NCBI GenBank assembly: GCA_965220505.1
Contig: CBDCQE010000001.1
Span: 434,001 to 498,000 of the forward strand
DNA from: Bin87 sp965220505
GTDB taxonomy: Bacteria > Chloroflexota > Dehalococcoidia > Lucifugimonadales > UBA3495
DNA: 64,000 nt
Reading direction: 5' to 3'
The stretch's first letter is position 1. Each line of letters opens with the position of its first letter. A program made the position numbers and the translations under genes. Of this stretch, positions 17,236-25,754 are shown piece after piece. Under the pieces are notes generated by a model. The model was not told the origin of the DNA. It saw only the letters and a list, made by a program, of their open reading frames with translations, and did not search any database.

Positions 17236-17241
17236 ATTATA
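17236..17241 (-). promoter_or_regulatory. Candidate -10 element for the coiled-coil gene
   Basis: A perfect TATAAT on the minus strand, 24 bp before the start at 17212, in the short gap after the ETF gene. No matching -35 is seen. Confidence 0.4.
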
Positions 17242-17268
17242 GTCTTCCGCAGACTGATCAGCCCCGGC

Positions 17269-19116
17269 TTACGCCAGGCCGTGCTCGGCGAGGACCGGGC
17301 GGATGGCCTCTACGAGGGGCGGGAGGTATTCGTTCCAGTCGCCCACGATCCCGTAGTCGGCGGCGCGGAAGATGGCGGCGCGGTGGTTGCGGTTGATGGC
17401 GAGGATCACGCCGGCCTTCTGGATGCCCACGGTGTGGTTGAATGCGCCGCGAATGCCGACGGCGAGGTAGACCTGAGGGGCGATGGTGCGCCCGCTGATG
17501 CCCACCTGGATGTGGTGGGGCAGCCAGCCGGAGTGAACGACGTTGCGGGTGGTGCAGATGGACGCGCCGATGCTGGAGGCCAGTTGCTGGGCGGCGGGCA
17601 CGTTTTCCTCGCCGATGCCCATGCCCAAGCCGACTACGACCTCAGCGGAGGTAAGTTCCAGCGCGCCATGCTCCTCGGAGACATGCTCGCTGACCAGAGT
17701 TACGTCGACGTCGTCGGCAGGTGAGGCCGGGATTGCCTGGACGACGGCGGTTGCGCCCGGCTCGGGCGCGCCGGGAGACAGGACGCCGGGGCGGAGGGTG
17801 ACCAGGTTGGGAAGGGTCTTCGAGAGGATGGGTGCGACGACGTTGCCGCCGAGGGCCGGCTTGAGCTGGACGAGTTGGCCCGCGTCATTGATCTCGAGAT
17901 CGATGGCGTCGCCGGTAAGCCCGAGGCGGCGGCGGGCGGCAATGCGGGCGGCCAGGTCGCGGCCGTCGGCGGTGGCGGCGAACAGGATGGCGTACGGAGG
18001 TTGTTCGCCGATAGCGTCGGAGAGGGCGCGGGAGACGCCGCGGCCGCAGAGGACGCCCAGGTTGGCGGTGTCCAGGGTGAGGATACGGTCGGCGCCGGCT
18101 TCGACCATCTGAGTGGTGACATCCGACGACGGCTGGCCGTCCTGGATGACGACGGCGACGATCTCGCTCTGGGTGATTGGCGTGAGGGCCCGGGCCTTGC
18201 CGAGCATCTCGAACGTGACCTGTCGCACACCGTCGGCGGCCAGTTCGGCGACCACCCAGATGCTGCGGTCGCCGCCGGAATAGCGGGGCAGCGCGGCGTT
18301 TGCCGTCTCAGAACCAGCCTCCGATGCCAAGGCGGTCAGACGCTCGCGAAGGCTATCCGCGACTTGGCGGGCCGCGTCCTCGGGGGTCTCGTCGCGGATG
18401 ACGACGGCGAGGCGGTCGGGCTCGACGAGGCGGATGTCCTCGACCCAGGTGGGGGAACCGTCGAGGCCGAACAGGGAGAGGTCGTTGGTCAGATCGGCGC
18501 AGGTAAGCTGCTCGATGCTGCGCTCCTGGGCTTCGGTCATCTCGTCGCGGCCGGGATAGCGTTCCTGGCCGGCGCCCTCGGTGACGCAGACCACGGCGGG
18601 CAGGGGGCACTCGATGACCTGGTAGCCCTCGTCGGTGGCGCGCTCGGCGACGATACGATTGGCGGAGCGGTCCACCTCCAGCTTGCGCACGTTGCTGATG
18701 TGGGGCAGACCCATCAGCTCGGCGACCTCCGGCCCGACCTGGCCAGTCTCGGCGTCGCTGCTGTTGCGACCGCAGACGATGAGATCGGGGGATTCCCGCT
18801 GGAGGGCCAGGGCCAGGGCTTGGGCGGTCGCCAGCGTGTCGCTTCCGGCGAGGGCGCGGTCAGAGAGCAGGATGCCACGGTCGGCTCCCAGGGCGTAGCA
18901 TTGGGTCAGGCCCTCGGCGGCGTTGGGCGGGCCCATGGACAGAGCAACTACGGCGTCATCGTCGGCGGCCTTGAGGTCGACGGCCATGTTGATGCCGAGC
19001 AGGTCGAAGGGGTTGATCTCGGAAGGGACACCCTCGCGCTGGATTACCTTGTTCTCGTAGTCGAACTCGATGCGGGACACTACGGGGACGAACTTGACGC
19101 AGACCGCGATTTTCAT
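17269..19116 (-). CDS. Fused electron transfer flavoprotein, EtfB-EtfA
   Basis: A 615-residue single polypeptide that joins both ETF subunits. Residues 1 to about 265 are EtfB: MKIAVCVKFVP start, INPFD, and CGRNSSDAETGQVGPE, the AMP/second-FAD binding region. From about residue 284 (RSIWVVAELA) the chain is EtfA, ending in the FAD domain with GISGRTIAPQVYLAVGIRGA, NHTVGIQKAG, ILAINRN and ADYGIVGD. ETF shuttles electrons from acyl-CoA and other dehydrogenases to the quinone pool. The usual EtfA GISGA is GIRGA here. The frame is continuous across the junction. It follows pncB by 25 bp on the same strand. No ETF:quinone oxidoreductase or FixX-like gene is nearby. Confidence 0.93.
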   Translation of the reverse strand: MKIAVCVKFVPVVSRIEFDYENKVIQREGVPSEINPFDLLGINMAVDLKAADDDAVVALSMGPPNAAEGLTQCYALGADRGILLSDRALAGSDTLATAQALALALQRESPDLIVCGRNSSDAETGQVGPEVAELMGLPHISNVRKLEVDRSANRIVAERATDEGYQVIECPLPAVVCVTEGAGQERYPGRDEMTEAQERSIEQLTCADLTNDLSLFGLDGSPTWVEDIRLVEPDRLAVVIRDETPEDAARQVADSLRERLTALASEAGSETANAALPRYSGGDRSIWVVAELAADGVRQVTFEMLGKARALTPITQSEIVAVVIQDGQPSSDVTTQMVEAGADRILTLDTANLGVLCGRGVSRALSDAIGEQPPYAILFAATADGRDLAARIAARRRLGLTGDAIDLEINDAGQLVQLKPALGGNVVAPILSKTLPNLVTLRPGVLSPGAPEPGATAVVQAIPASPADDVDVTLVSEHVSEEHGALELTSAEVVVGLGMGIGEENVPAAQQLASSIGASICTTRNVVHSGWLPHHIQVGISGRTIAPQVYLAVGIRGAFNHTVGIQKAGVILAINRNHRAAIFRAADYGIVGDWNEYLPPLVEAIRPVLAEHGLA

Positions 19117-19141
19117 CGGACTTGGGCTCCTTGGGCGGAAA

Positions 19142-20521
19142 CTAAGGTACGGCGGCGGTCAGCCGGCCGCGGATTTGGGAATCCAGGAGGCTGAGTTCCT
19201 CGCTGATGGACACGGGGAAGTGATCGGGCTGGCGGAGGCGACGGTGGGCCTGGGGCAGCCGGGAGAGGCCGTCGGTCACGCGCCGGCGGGCGTCGGTGAT
19301 TGTGCTGGGTGGGATCACGCGATGGCCGCCCTGTATCGCCAGAGCCAACAGCGGCTCTCCCGACGATGGGGTTTCGGTGGACAGGCCGATGACGTCGGCG
19401 GACATCAAGCCCTCCAGGTCATGTTGGCGAAAGACCTGCTTGGCGGCGGGCAGTGTCTCCTTACCCTGGCTGAGCTTCATCACCGGCCGCCCGTCATAGC
19501 TGACCATCTTATAGACGATTTCGCAGGAGGGGGCGTCGGCGGAAACTCCCACGCGGGTGCCGACGCCGAACATGTCGATTGGCGCGCCGCCGGTGACGAG
19601 GCGGTCGATTTCGTATTCGTCGAGGCCTCCGCTGGCGACGATGCGGACGTAGTCGAGTCCGGCGTCGTCGAGGATACGCCGGACCTGGCGGCTGAGGGCG
19701 TCGAAATCGCCGGAGTCGAGACGGACGCCGGTGAGGCGATGGCCGTCGCTCTCCATCTCGTGAGCGACCTTGACGGCGGCGTGGGCGCCGTTGACGGTGT
19801 CGTAGGTGTCCAGCAGGAGGATGCTGCGACTAGGGAACATGCGGGAGTAGGCGCGGAAAGCGGCGATTTCAGAGTCGAAGCTGGTGACGTAGGAATGGGC
19901 CATGGTGCCGGTGGGTGGGATGCCGTAGCGGCGGGCGGCGAGGACGTTGCTGGTCGCGCCGAAGCCCGCGATGTAGGAGGTGCGGGCCATTTTCAGGCTG
20001 GCCTCGGTTCCGTGGGTGCGGCGGGCGGCGAAATCGGCAATAGGGCGTCCCTGGGCAATGTCAACGCAGCGGGCGGACTTGGTGGCCAGCAGGGTCTGGT
20101 ACTGAACCTGGTTCATGACGATGGTCTCGGCCAGCTGGGCGGCGATGACGGGTCCGGTGACCTCCAGCACGGGCTCGTGGGCGAAGAACAGGCTGCCCTC
20201 GGGCATGGCGCGGACGCTGGCGGTGAAGCGGAAATCCCCCAGGTATTCCAGGAAGTCGGCGGTGAAGATGCCGGTGCTGCGCAGGTACTCGATGCTGTCG
20301 ATGTCGAAGGACAATGCCTCGAGGCAGTCCAGGGCGTCGTCAACGCCAGCGGCGACGAGGTAGCCGCGGTCGGGCGGGTACTCGCGCACGTACAGGCTGA
20401 AGGTGGCTTCGCCGTCGACGCCCTCGGCGAAATAGGATTGGGCCATGGTCAGCTCGTAGAGATCGGTGAGCAGGCCGATCTCGCCGGCGGGCAGCGGTAG
20501 GAAGGGGGTGTCGTTCGGCAT
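19142..20521 (-). CDS. pncB: Nicotinate phosphoribosyltransferase
   Basis: A 459-residue enzyme that makes nicotinate mononucleotide from nicotinate and PRPP with ATP, in the Preiss-Handler NAD salvage pathway. The N-terminus has LTDLYELTMAQSY, diagnostic of the family. The phosphorylated histidine is His170 (ARRTHG). The PRPP/substrate barrel shows TGVRLDSGDFDAL and IVASGGLDEYEI. The start at 20521 (MPNDTPFLPL) fits the family; the frame is open further upstream but overlaps the argJ gene on the other strand and does not look coding. A near-consensus promoter lies 50 bp upstream. The ETF gene follows and is probably co-transcribed. Confidence 0.95.
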   Translation of the reverse strand: MPNDTPFLPLPAGEIGLLTDLYELTMAQSYFAEGVDGEATFSLYVREYPPDRGYLVAAGVDDALDCLEALSFDIDSIEYLRSTGIFTADFLEYLGDFRFTASVRAMPEGSLFFAHEPVLEVTGPVIAAQLAETIVMNQVQYQTLLATKSARCVDIAQGRPIADFAARRTHGTEASLKMARTSYIAGFGATSNVLAARRYGIPPTGTMAHSYVTSFDSEIAAFRAYSRMFPSRSILLLDTYDTVNGAHAAVKVAHEMESDGHRLTGVRLDSGDFDALSRQVRRILDDAGLDYVRIVASGGLDEYEIDRLVTGGAPIDMFGVGTRVGVSADAPSCEIVYKMVSYDGRPVMKLSQGKETLPAAKQVFRQHDLEGLMSADVIGLSTETPSSGEPLLALAIQGGHRVIPPSTITDARRRVTDGLSRLPQAHRRLRQPDHFPVSISEELSLLDSQIRGRLTAAVP

Positions 20522-20572
20522 CGGCAGCAAGGGCGGGGTTGCGGAAACGGCTGGGTCGTAGGGGATGCTGGC

Positions 20573-20601
20573 ATTATCGGGCGGGGTATGGGGAGAGTCA
20601 A
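20573..20601 (-). promoter_or_regulatory. Strong candidate promoter for pncB-etf
   Basis: On the minus strand: TTGACT (5 of 6), 17-bp spacer, GATAAT (5 of 6), 51 bp before the pncB start. A possible argJ -10 (TATATT, 20641-20646) lies on the other strand in the same divergent gap but without a -35. Confidence 0.72.
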
Positions 20602-20693
20602 ACGAGGTGCCAGCGGGGGCGGCGGAACCGATCCATATGGTATATTTATGCGGCATTTTGCCGAACAATGTCGGCCCGCAGGAGCGCTTTACG

Positions 20694-21920
20694 ATGCCCG
20701 CCAGCGCAGATATCACCGCCATTCCGAACGGTACCATCACGTCGCCGCAGGGGTTTTCCGCCGGCGGCGTTTTCATCGGCCTCAAGACGCGAGGCGAGGA
20801 CAAGCTGGACCTGGCCATGCTGGTGTCGGACACGGAGTGTTCCATCGGCGGCGTGTTCACGACCTCGGCCATCCGGTCGGCGACGGTGGACCTGGACCGG
20901 GAGCGGGTGGCGCGAGGGCAGGCCAAGGCGCTCATCGTCAACGCAGGGATCGCGAACACCTGCGTGGGTGCGCAGGGCTATAAGGACGCCGAGGAGATGA
21001 CCCGACTGGCCGCTGAAAAGCTGGGCGTGGCGGCCGAAGACGTGCTGGTATGCAGCACGGGCGTGATCGGCGTCGAGCTGCCCATGTCGCTGATCCGGTC
21101 AGGCGTTACGGCGATTGCGCTGGACCACGCCGGCGGCAACGAGTTGGCGCGGGCGATGATGACCACGGATACGCATCCCAAGGAAACGGCGGTATCTTTC
21201 ACGGCGTCGACGGGGCAGACAATCACCATCGGTGGGGTGGCGAAAGGATCGGGGATGATTAACCCGAACATGGCGACGATGCTCTCGTTCGCGGCCACGG
21301 ATGCGGCGGTTGACCCCGGGTTCCTGCAGATGACGGTCAAGGCGGTTGCCGACGAGACCTACAACATGCTGACTGTCGATGGTGACAGCAGCACCAACGA
21401 TACTTTCTTGGCTTTCGCCAACGGCCAGGCGGGCAATCCGATGATCGACGAACGGTCGCCGGACGCCGAGGCATTCACGGCGGCGCTGCACCAGGTGTGC
21501 GCCAACCTGACGCGGATGCTGGCCCGCGATGGCGAGGGAGCCACGAAGCTGCTCACGGTGCAGGTTGACGGCGCCAAGGACGCCGTCGACGCACGGAAGG
21601 CTGCGCTGACAATCGCGGGGAGCCCGCTGGTGAAGTCGGCCGTTTACGGCGCCGACCCCAACTGGGGCCGACTGATGATGGCCCTGGGCCGCAGCGGAGC
21701 CGAGGCGGTGGAGGAGAAGGTGGACCTGTTCGTCAACGGGGTTTGCATCATGGAGGCGGGAACGCCGATACCGTTCCACCGGGATGCGGTGGTGGCGTTG
21801 ATGTCAGGCGAGCAGGTGGACTTCCGGGTCAGCCTGAACCTGGCGGCCGGGGAGGCGACGGCGTACGGCTGTGACCTCACCGAGCAGTACGTCATCATCA
21901 ACAGCGCGTACACGACCTAG
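20694..21920 (+). CDS. argJ: Glutamate N-acetyltransferase / amino-acid acetyltransferase
   Basis: A 408-residue ArgJ. It transfers acetyl from N-acetylornithine to glutamate, closing the cyclic arginine pathway; bifunctional members also use acetyl-CoA. The self-cleavage site is in KGSGMINPNMATML, with Thr195 as the new N-terminal nucleophile of the beta chain. Other conserved parts are VNAGIANTC, CSTGVIGVELP, DGDSSTNDT and YGADPNWGR. The start is the ATG at 20694 with GGAG ten bases upstream; the open frame before it is not conserved. argB follows 0.6 kb downstream, with two small unrelated genes in between. Confidence 0.96.
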   Translation: MPASADITAIPNGTITSPQGFSAGGVFIGLKTRGEDKLDLAMLVSDTECSIGGVFTTSAIRSATVDLDRERVARGQAKALIVNAGIANTCVGAQGYKDAEEMTRLAAEKLGVAAEDVLVCSTGVIGVELPMSLIRSGVTAIALDHAGGNELARAMMTTDTHPKETAVSFTASTGQTITIGGVAKGSGMINPNMATMLSFAATDAAVDPGFLQMTVKAVADETYNMLTVDGDSSTNDTFLAFANGQAGNPMIDERSPDAEAFTAALHQVCANLTRMLARDGEGATKLLTVQVDGAKDAVDARKAALTIAGSPLVKSAVYGADPNWGRLMMALGRSGAEAVEEKVDLFVNGVCIMEAGTPIPFHRDAVVALMSGEQVDFRVSLNLAAGEATAYGCDLTEQYVIINSAYTT

Positions 21921-21974
21921 CAGGACATGGGGCCGGGGAGTTGAAGCTGTCCGCCGGAAACCGGGCGGGACACG

Positions 21975-22214
21975 ATGCCGAATATCCATCAAGATGGCCC
22001 ATACCGTTTCTTTTTCTATTCGGGAGACCGTGGACAACCGCCTCACGTGCACGTTGAACGGGACAGCCGAATTGCCAAGTTCTGGTTAGATCCGTTGGAA
22101 CTGGCTCGCAGTGGAGGCCTGAGGCGAAGGGATATCAATAACATTCAAAGGATCATTGCAGTCCAACAGCAAAATTTTCTGGAGAGATGGGATGAGAACT
22201 TCGGAGGAAGTTGA
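21975..22214 (+). CDS. DUF4160 domain protein
   Basis: A 79-residue protein with the full DUF4160 pattern: MPNIHQDGPYRFFFYS, then PPHVHVERD, then AKFWLDPLELARSGG and a helical end. The conserved His-x-His in HVHVER may bind a metal or act in catalysis; the family function is unknown. It is followed by a DUF2442 gene whose start lies inside its last codons. This pair occurs together in many genomes and is often discussed as a possible toxin-antitoxin-like or stress module, without proof. Its codons look more AT-rich than those of argJ, which hints at acquisition. Confidence 0.85.
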   Translation: MPNIHQDGPYRFFFYSGDRGQPPHVHVERDSRIAKFWLDPLELARSGGLRRRDINNIQRIIAVQQQNFLERWDENFGGS

Positions 22215-22509
22215 AACGCGGAGGGCCCAGGCAATCGGGGTTAAAGTTTCCAAGGACTTCTTGACTGTCACACTCCACGACGGACGGGTCTTGAGCGTTC
22301 CGCTAGCGTGGTATCCCAGGTTGCTCGAGTCGACGTCGGCGGAATGGCAAAACTGGCGGTTGCTTGATGATGGCCGGGGCATACGTTGGGATGGCATCGA
22401 CGAGGACATCAGCATTGCGGGTTTGCTAGCTGGCCACGCATCCGGCGAAAGCGAAAAGTCCCTCGCCCGTTGGCGGGCTACTCGGGAACGGGTCAGCGTA
22501 TCAAGTTGA
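22192..22509 (+). CDS. DUF2442 domain protein
   Basis: A 105-residue protein (from MRTSEEVETR) with the DUF2442 core: VTLHDGRVLSVPLAWYPRLL, then NWRLLDDGRGIRWDGIDEDI and GLLAG. Proteins of this family are small, probably nucleic-acid- or protein-binding beta folds related to antitoxin-like regulators. It overlaps the DUF4160 gene by 23 bp, so the two are translated together. A longer frame upstream exists but covers the DUF4160 gene. The function is unknown; the position between argJ and argB looks accidental, not metabolic. Confidence 0.82.
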   Translation: MRTSEEVETRRAQAIGVKVSKDFLTVTLHDGRVLSVPLAWYPRLLESTSAEWQNWRLLDDGRGIRWDGIDEDISIAGLLAGHASGESEKSLARWRATRERVSVSS

Positions 22510-22540
22510 CACTGCAACCGTTCAGAACCCCTCAAGCGAC

Positions 22541-23356
22541 GTGAAGAGTACAGTGTCTTCAACCACGGTCGAACCGCCTATCGTTGTCAAGATTGGCGGC
22601 AGCACCCTGGGCGGCAACGACACATCGTTGCAGGACCTGGTTGCTTTGCACGCGTCCGGGAAACCGGTGGTGATCGTTCACGGGGGCGGGAACGTGATCA
22701 GCGAGTGGATGCAGCGGCAGAACCTGGCGCCCAACTTTGTTAACGGGTTGCGGGTGACCGATGCGCCGTCCCTGGAGATCGTGGTGGCGGTGCTGGGCGG
22801 GCTGGTGAATAAGGAACTCACCGCGCAGATGCAGCGGCTGGGCGCGCCGACCATTGGGATCAGCGGGATGGACGGCAACCTGCTGCAGGCGCACGTGGCC
22901 AATCCGGAACTGGGTTATGTGGGAGAGGTGACGGCAGTGGATCCGGAACCGGTGCGGGCAATCGTATCGGCGGGGTTCATTCCGATGGTGTCGCCCATCG
23001 CGGTGGATGTTAGCAAGGACAGTGAGCACGCAGGACAGCCGTTGAACGTGAATGGCGACACGGCGGCGGGTGCGTTGGCGCACGCGCTGCGGGCGGAACG
23101 GATCATTTTCCTGACGGACGTGGCCGGCGTGATGGACAACGGCGGTCGGGTTATACCGCGGCTGGACGCACGAGGGGCGGAGCAGCTGCGGGCATCTGGT
23201 GTGGCTCGAGGCGGGATGCTGCCCAAGCTGGCGGCGTGCCTGGACGCGCTGGCCGACGCCGCGGTGCCGATAGCGCACATCGTGGACGGGCGAGAGCCCG
23301 GGGCGGTGATGAACTGCGTGAACGGGAGGCCCGTGGGGACGAGGATAACGGCCTGA
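22541..23356 (+). CDS. argB: N-acetylglutamate kinase
   Basis: A 271-residue amino-acid kinase that phosphorylates N-acetylglutamate, the second step of arginine synthesis. Family signs are VVKIGGSTL (ATP phosphate loop), VIVHGGGNVISEW, GLRVTDAPSLEIV for acetylglutamate binding, VNGDTAAGALA, and IFLTDVAGVMD followed by the GGMLPKLAAC lysine helix. I see no N-terminal helix of the type that makes arginine-inhibited hexamers beyond about 12 residues, so feedback control is uncertain. The start is a GTG at 22541 (another GTG lies at 22553). It lies 31 bp after the DUF2442 gene and probably belongs to the argJ transcript. Confidence 0.94.
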   Translation: MKSTVSSTTVEPPIVVKIGGSTLGGNDTSLQDLVALHASGKPVVIVHGGGNVISEWMQRQNLAPNFVNGLRVTDAPSLEIVVAVLGGLVNKELTAQMQRLGAPTIGISGMDGNLLQAHVANPELGYVGEVTAVDPEPVRAIVSAGFIPMVSPIAVDVSKDSEHAGQPLNVNGDTAAGALAHALRAERIIFLTDVAGVMDNGGRVIPRLDARGAEQLRASGVARGGMLPKLAACLDALADAAVPIAHIVDGREPGAVMNCVNGRPVGTRITA

Positions 23357-23384
23357 CGGGGTGGTCGCGCCGCGAGCGCATGGG

Positions 23385-23402
23385 TTCCTGCTTTCGCAGG
23401 AA
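23385..23402. repeat. REP palindrome A (variant)
   Basis: ttcctgc-tttc-gcaggaa, a stem-loop of the same design as the other A palindromes, followed by agacggg. It lies just after argB. Confidence 0.6.
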
Positions 23403-23427
23403 AGACGGGGATAAATACCGGAAAGAC

Positions 23428-23496
23428 GGGTATGCAGGTACGGGAACGGCGAGTATGTAGATACGGGAACGATGGGTATGTAGAAAAAGGAACAGG
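23428..23496. repeat. Three tandem 23-bp repeats
   Basis: Units start at 23428 (gggtatgcaggtacgggaac), 23451 (gagtatgtagatacgggaac) and 23474 (gggtatgtagaaaaaggaac). They are head-to-tail, with the third the most diverged. There are no spacers. Confidence 0.8.
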
Positions 23497-23527
23497 GGCG
23501 GGTCATTGACCCGCCCCCAATCTTTTG
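23495..23527. terminator. Bidirectional terminator between argB and a convergent hypothetical gene
   Basis: Perfect inverted repeat ggggcgggtca / tgacccgcccc. On plus it is followed by CAATCTTTT; on minus by TGTTCCTTTTTC. It serves the two convergent genes. Confidence 0.8.
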
Positions 23528-23549
23528 GAGTTGGTCGACGCCAGAGAGA

Positions 23550-24014
23550 TCAGGCGGCGATCAGGTCCTTGGCGACGGCGTCAGGGATCAGGTTGCCCTC
23601 GGCGGCCAGATGTGCCTTGATGGCATCGGCGGCGGCGTTGACCATTTCCGGATCCAGGTTGGCAGCGGCCTCGGGATACCCGGCCTCGGACAGGTAGGTA
23701 GCGGTCTGCTCCCGGAGTTGCTCCAGGGAAAAATCGAGCTGCGCTGCAGCGTCGCGCATTTCCTCGGGGTAATCAACGTGGGATCCGCCGGCGCCGAGCT
23801 TGTCGTAGCCGCCCTTGTGCCAGTGGCCGCGGGCTCCGTGGGGGTCGAAGCGGATGATTTCAACGCCCTGGACGTCCACGCCGAAGGTCGGGCCGCCGAA
23901 CTTTGCCTTGAGGCAGCGCAGGGGCCAGAGATACATAGTGACGTCGCCGGACTTGCTGAGCGGGCGAACCATCACGCGGCCCAGATAGGACTCGCCATCG
24001 ATCATCGTTGCCAT
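23550..24014 (-). CDS. Conserved-looking hypothetical protein
   Basis: A 154-residue soluble protein that I do not recognise. The start ATG at 24014 has a good AGGAGG ribosome-binding site nine bases upstream, and a terminator follows, so the gene is probably real. The N-terminal half is beta-rich, with WPLRCLKAKFGGPTFGVDVQ and the aromatic/histidine-rich FDPHGARGHWHKGGYDKLG. The C-terminal half is helical and acidic. The HGARGHWHKGGYD stretch might be a ligand or metal site. No signal peptide is present. It is a single-gene unit. Confidence 0.7.
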   Translation of the reverse strand: MATMIDGESYLGRVMVRPLSKSGDVTMYLWPLRCLKAKFGGPTFGVDVQGVEIIRFDPHGARGHWHKGGYDKLGAGGSHVDYPEEMRDAAAQLDFSLEQLREQTATYLSEAGYPEAAANLDPEMVNAAADAIKAHLAAEGNLIPDAVAKDLIAA

Positions 24015-24105
24015 GAAAAAATCCTCCTGACGGCGGCTTCAATCCGCCGGGTAATGACCTGCGTATAGTATCACAGAACGCCCATCCTCCAATCGCGCGG
24101 TTCCG

Positions 24106-24195
24106 GCTCACGCGTACCTGCTTTGCCGAGGAGGAGCAATTTGCATGGACAAACAGGATGAACGGGATGGTATGAGTTGGATGATAGTAACCGTC
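24106..24195. repeat. Composite intergenic repeat B4
   Basis: Shares ctcacgcgtacc, gcaatttgcatgga, caggatgaacgggatggtat and gagttggatgat with 5967-6065. It lies in the 369-bp gap (24015-24383) upstream of the lipoprotein operon. The rest of the gap holds a fragment (ctagtttgccgc, 24291-24302) related to the end of repeat C, and a possible -10 TATACT (24350-24355). Confidence 0.8.
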
Positions 24196-24383
24196 GTAGC
24201 GGGTCGCATCAATCCAATCTGATCCTGTATATCCTGATTCGACGATGTAATTTTCCCCCTCCTCAATGGATACACATGAGGGGGTTCCGGTCTAGTTTGC
24301 CGCAAGCCGGGACGGTTGCAAGCGGCGCATGAACCGCAGTGCCAGGGCTTATACTCGCTGCACACACAAAGTTGAGAGATGTG

Positions 24384-25754
24384 ATGACTCGTTCAATCCT
24401 GAAATCCGGGAGCGTGATGCTGCTGGCGGCGTTTTTGGCGCTGGCCGTGGCGGCCTGCGCGCAGAGCGCGGCGCCGGCGGAAGAGTCCGCAGAACCGGCG
24501 AGCCCGACGTCGGCGCCCGCTGTTGCGCCCGTATCGGGAGATTCCGCGCCGGCGGCGGAGCCCACCACCGCGCCCGCAGAGTCGGTCGAAGCGACGCCGG
24601 CCGTGGTGTTGCCCACGGGCGAACTGCCCGCCACACAGGCTCCCACGTCGACGCCGGCGGAGGAGGCCAAAGCCAGACCGATTGCCCAGGACATCCCGAA
24701 CGTCGAGGGCATCGACGCGTGGCTCAACACGGACGATGCGCTGACCATCCAGGAACTGGTTGGGGAGGGCAACGTGGTGCTGGTCGACTTCTGGACGTAC
24801 ACCTGCGTCAACTGCATCCGGACTCTCCCGTTTTTGCGGGACTGGTGGTCGCGCTACGAGGATGACGGGCTGGTGATCCTGGGCATCCACACGCCGGAAT
24901 TCGAGTTTGAGAAGGACCACGAAAACGTGGCGGAAGCGCTGATGACCCACGAGATCGGGTGGCCGGTGGCGCAGGATAACGACCGGGTGACGTGGCGGAA
25001 CTTTGAGAACCGCTACTGGCCGGCGAAGTACCTGTTCAACAGCCACGGCGAGATGATCTACTCCCACTTTGGAGAGGGAGCGTACGGCGAGACCGAGCAG
25101 AAGATACGCAACGCGCTGGTGGAAGCCGGGGCGGACCTCTCGGACGACCCGCTGGACCTGCCGCAAGACCAGGTACGGGACGCGGCGTTCCAGTCGGCGC
25201 GGATCGGCGGGAGCGCTCCGGTGACGCCGGAGCTGTACGCAGGTTGGCAACGGAACGTGGGCGTGGCGAAGTCGGGTCGCCATCCTTACGTGGCACAGTA
25301 TGAGGACTACTTCCAGTCAATACTCGACGACGGCAGCGGCTTGATCGACGTTCAGGTGCCCCAGGACCTGCATCCACATCTGCTCTATTTCCAGGGTGTC
25401 TGGTCGGTGGAGCCGGAGCGGATCCGGCACGCGCGGGTAACCGAGAACCTGGAGGACTACCTCGCGCTGAACTACGCGGCCAAGAGCGTGAACGCGGTAC
25501 TGACCTCGGACTCGGGCGAGCCGTACCGGGTGGTGGTCACGGTGGACGGGGCGATGCTGTCGGAGGAGAATGCCGGCGCGGACATAGAGTGGGACGAGAA
25601 CGGGTACTCGTACATCATGGTGGATGAACCCAGGATGTACGGGATCATCGATAATCCGCAGTACCTGCCACAGTCGATCCTGACCATGCGGTCGAACTCG
25701 GACGACTTCGGCCTGTTTGCCTTCACCTTCGGCGTGTATGCGGAGGGCCCATGA
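24384..25754 (+). CDS. Lipoprotein with thioredoxin (TlpA/DipZ-like) domain
   Basis: A 456-residue exported lipoprotein: signal peptide with lipobox LAVAAC (Cys25), then a proline/alanine/threonine-rich linker to about residue 100. The thioredoxin fold follows, with active site WTYTCVNCIRTLPF (Cys141, Cys144), as in the C-terminal domain of DipZ. Residues 260-456 look like the extra beta domain of DipZ-type proteins (SDSGEPYRVVVTVDG). It probably reduces or exchanges disulfides on the outer face of the membrane. No CcdA/DsbD-like membrane partner is in the window. The start at 24384 gives a proper signal peptide. The stop overlaps the next start as ATGA. Confidence 0.88.
   Translation: MTRSILKSGSVMLLAAFLALAVAACAQSAAPAEESAEPASPTSAPAVAPVSGDSAPAAEPTTAPAESVEATPAVVLPTGELPATQAPTSTPAEEAKARPIAQDIPNVEGIDAWLNTDDALTIQELVGEGNVVLVDFWTYTCVNCIRTLPFLRDWWSRYEDDGLVILGIHTPEFEFEKDHENVAEALMTHEIGWPVAQDNDRVTWRNFENRYWPAKYLFNSHGEMIYSHFGEGAYGETEQKIRNALVEAGADLSDDPLDLPQDQVRDAAFQSARIGGSAPVTPELYAGWQRNVGVAKSGRHPYVAQYEDYFQSILDDGSGLIDVQVPQDLHPHLLYFQGVWSVEPERIRHARVTENLEDYLALNYAAKSVNAVLTSDSGEPYRVVVTVDGAMLSEENAGADIEWDENGYSYIMVDEPRMYGIIDNPQYLPQSILTMRSNSDDFGLFAFTFGVYAEGP

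Noticed and set aside
20522..20959. Longer pncB frame upstream of 20521
   Set aside because: It runs antisense through argJ, has no PncB-like sequence, and the promoter at 20573-20601 lies within it.
23428..23496. Possible CRISPR array
   Set aside because: The repeats are contiguous 23-mers with no unique spacers and no cas genes are near.
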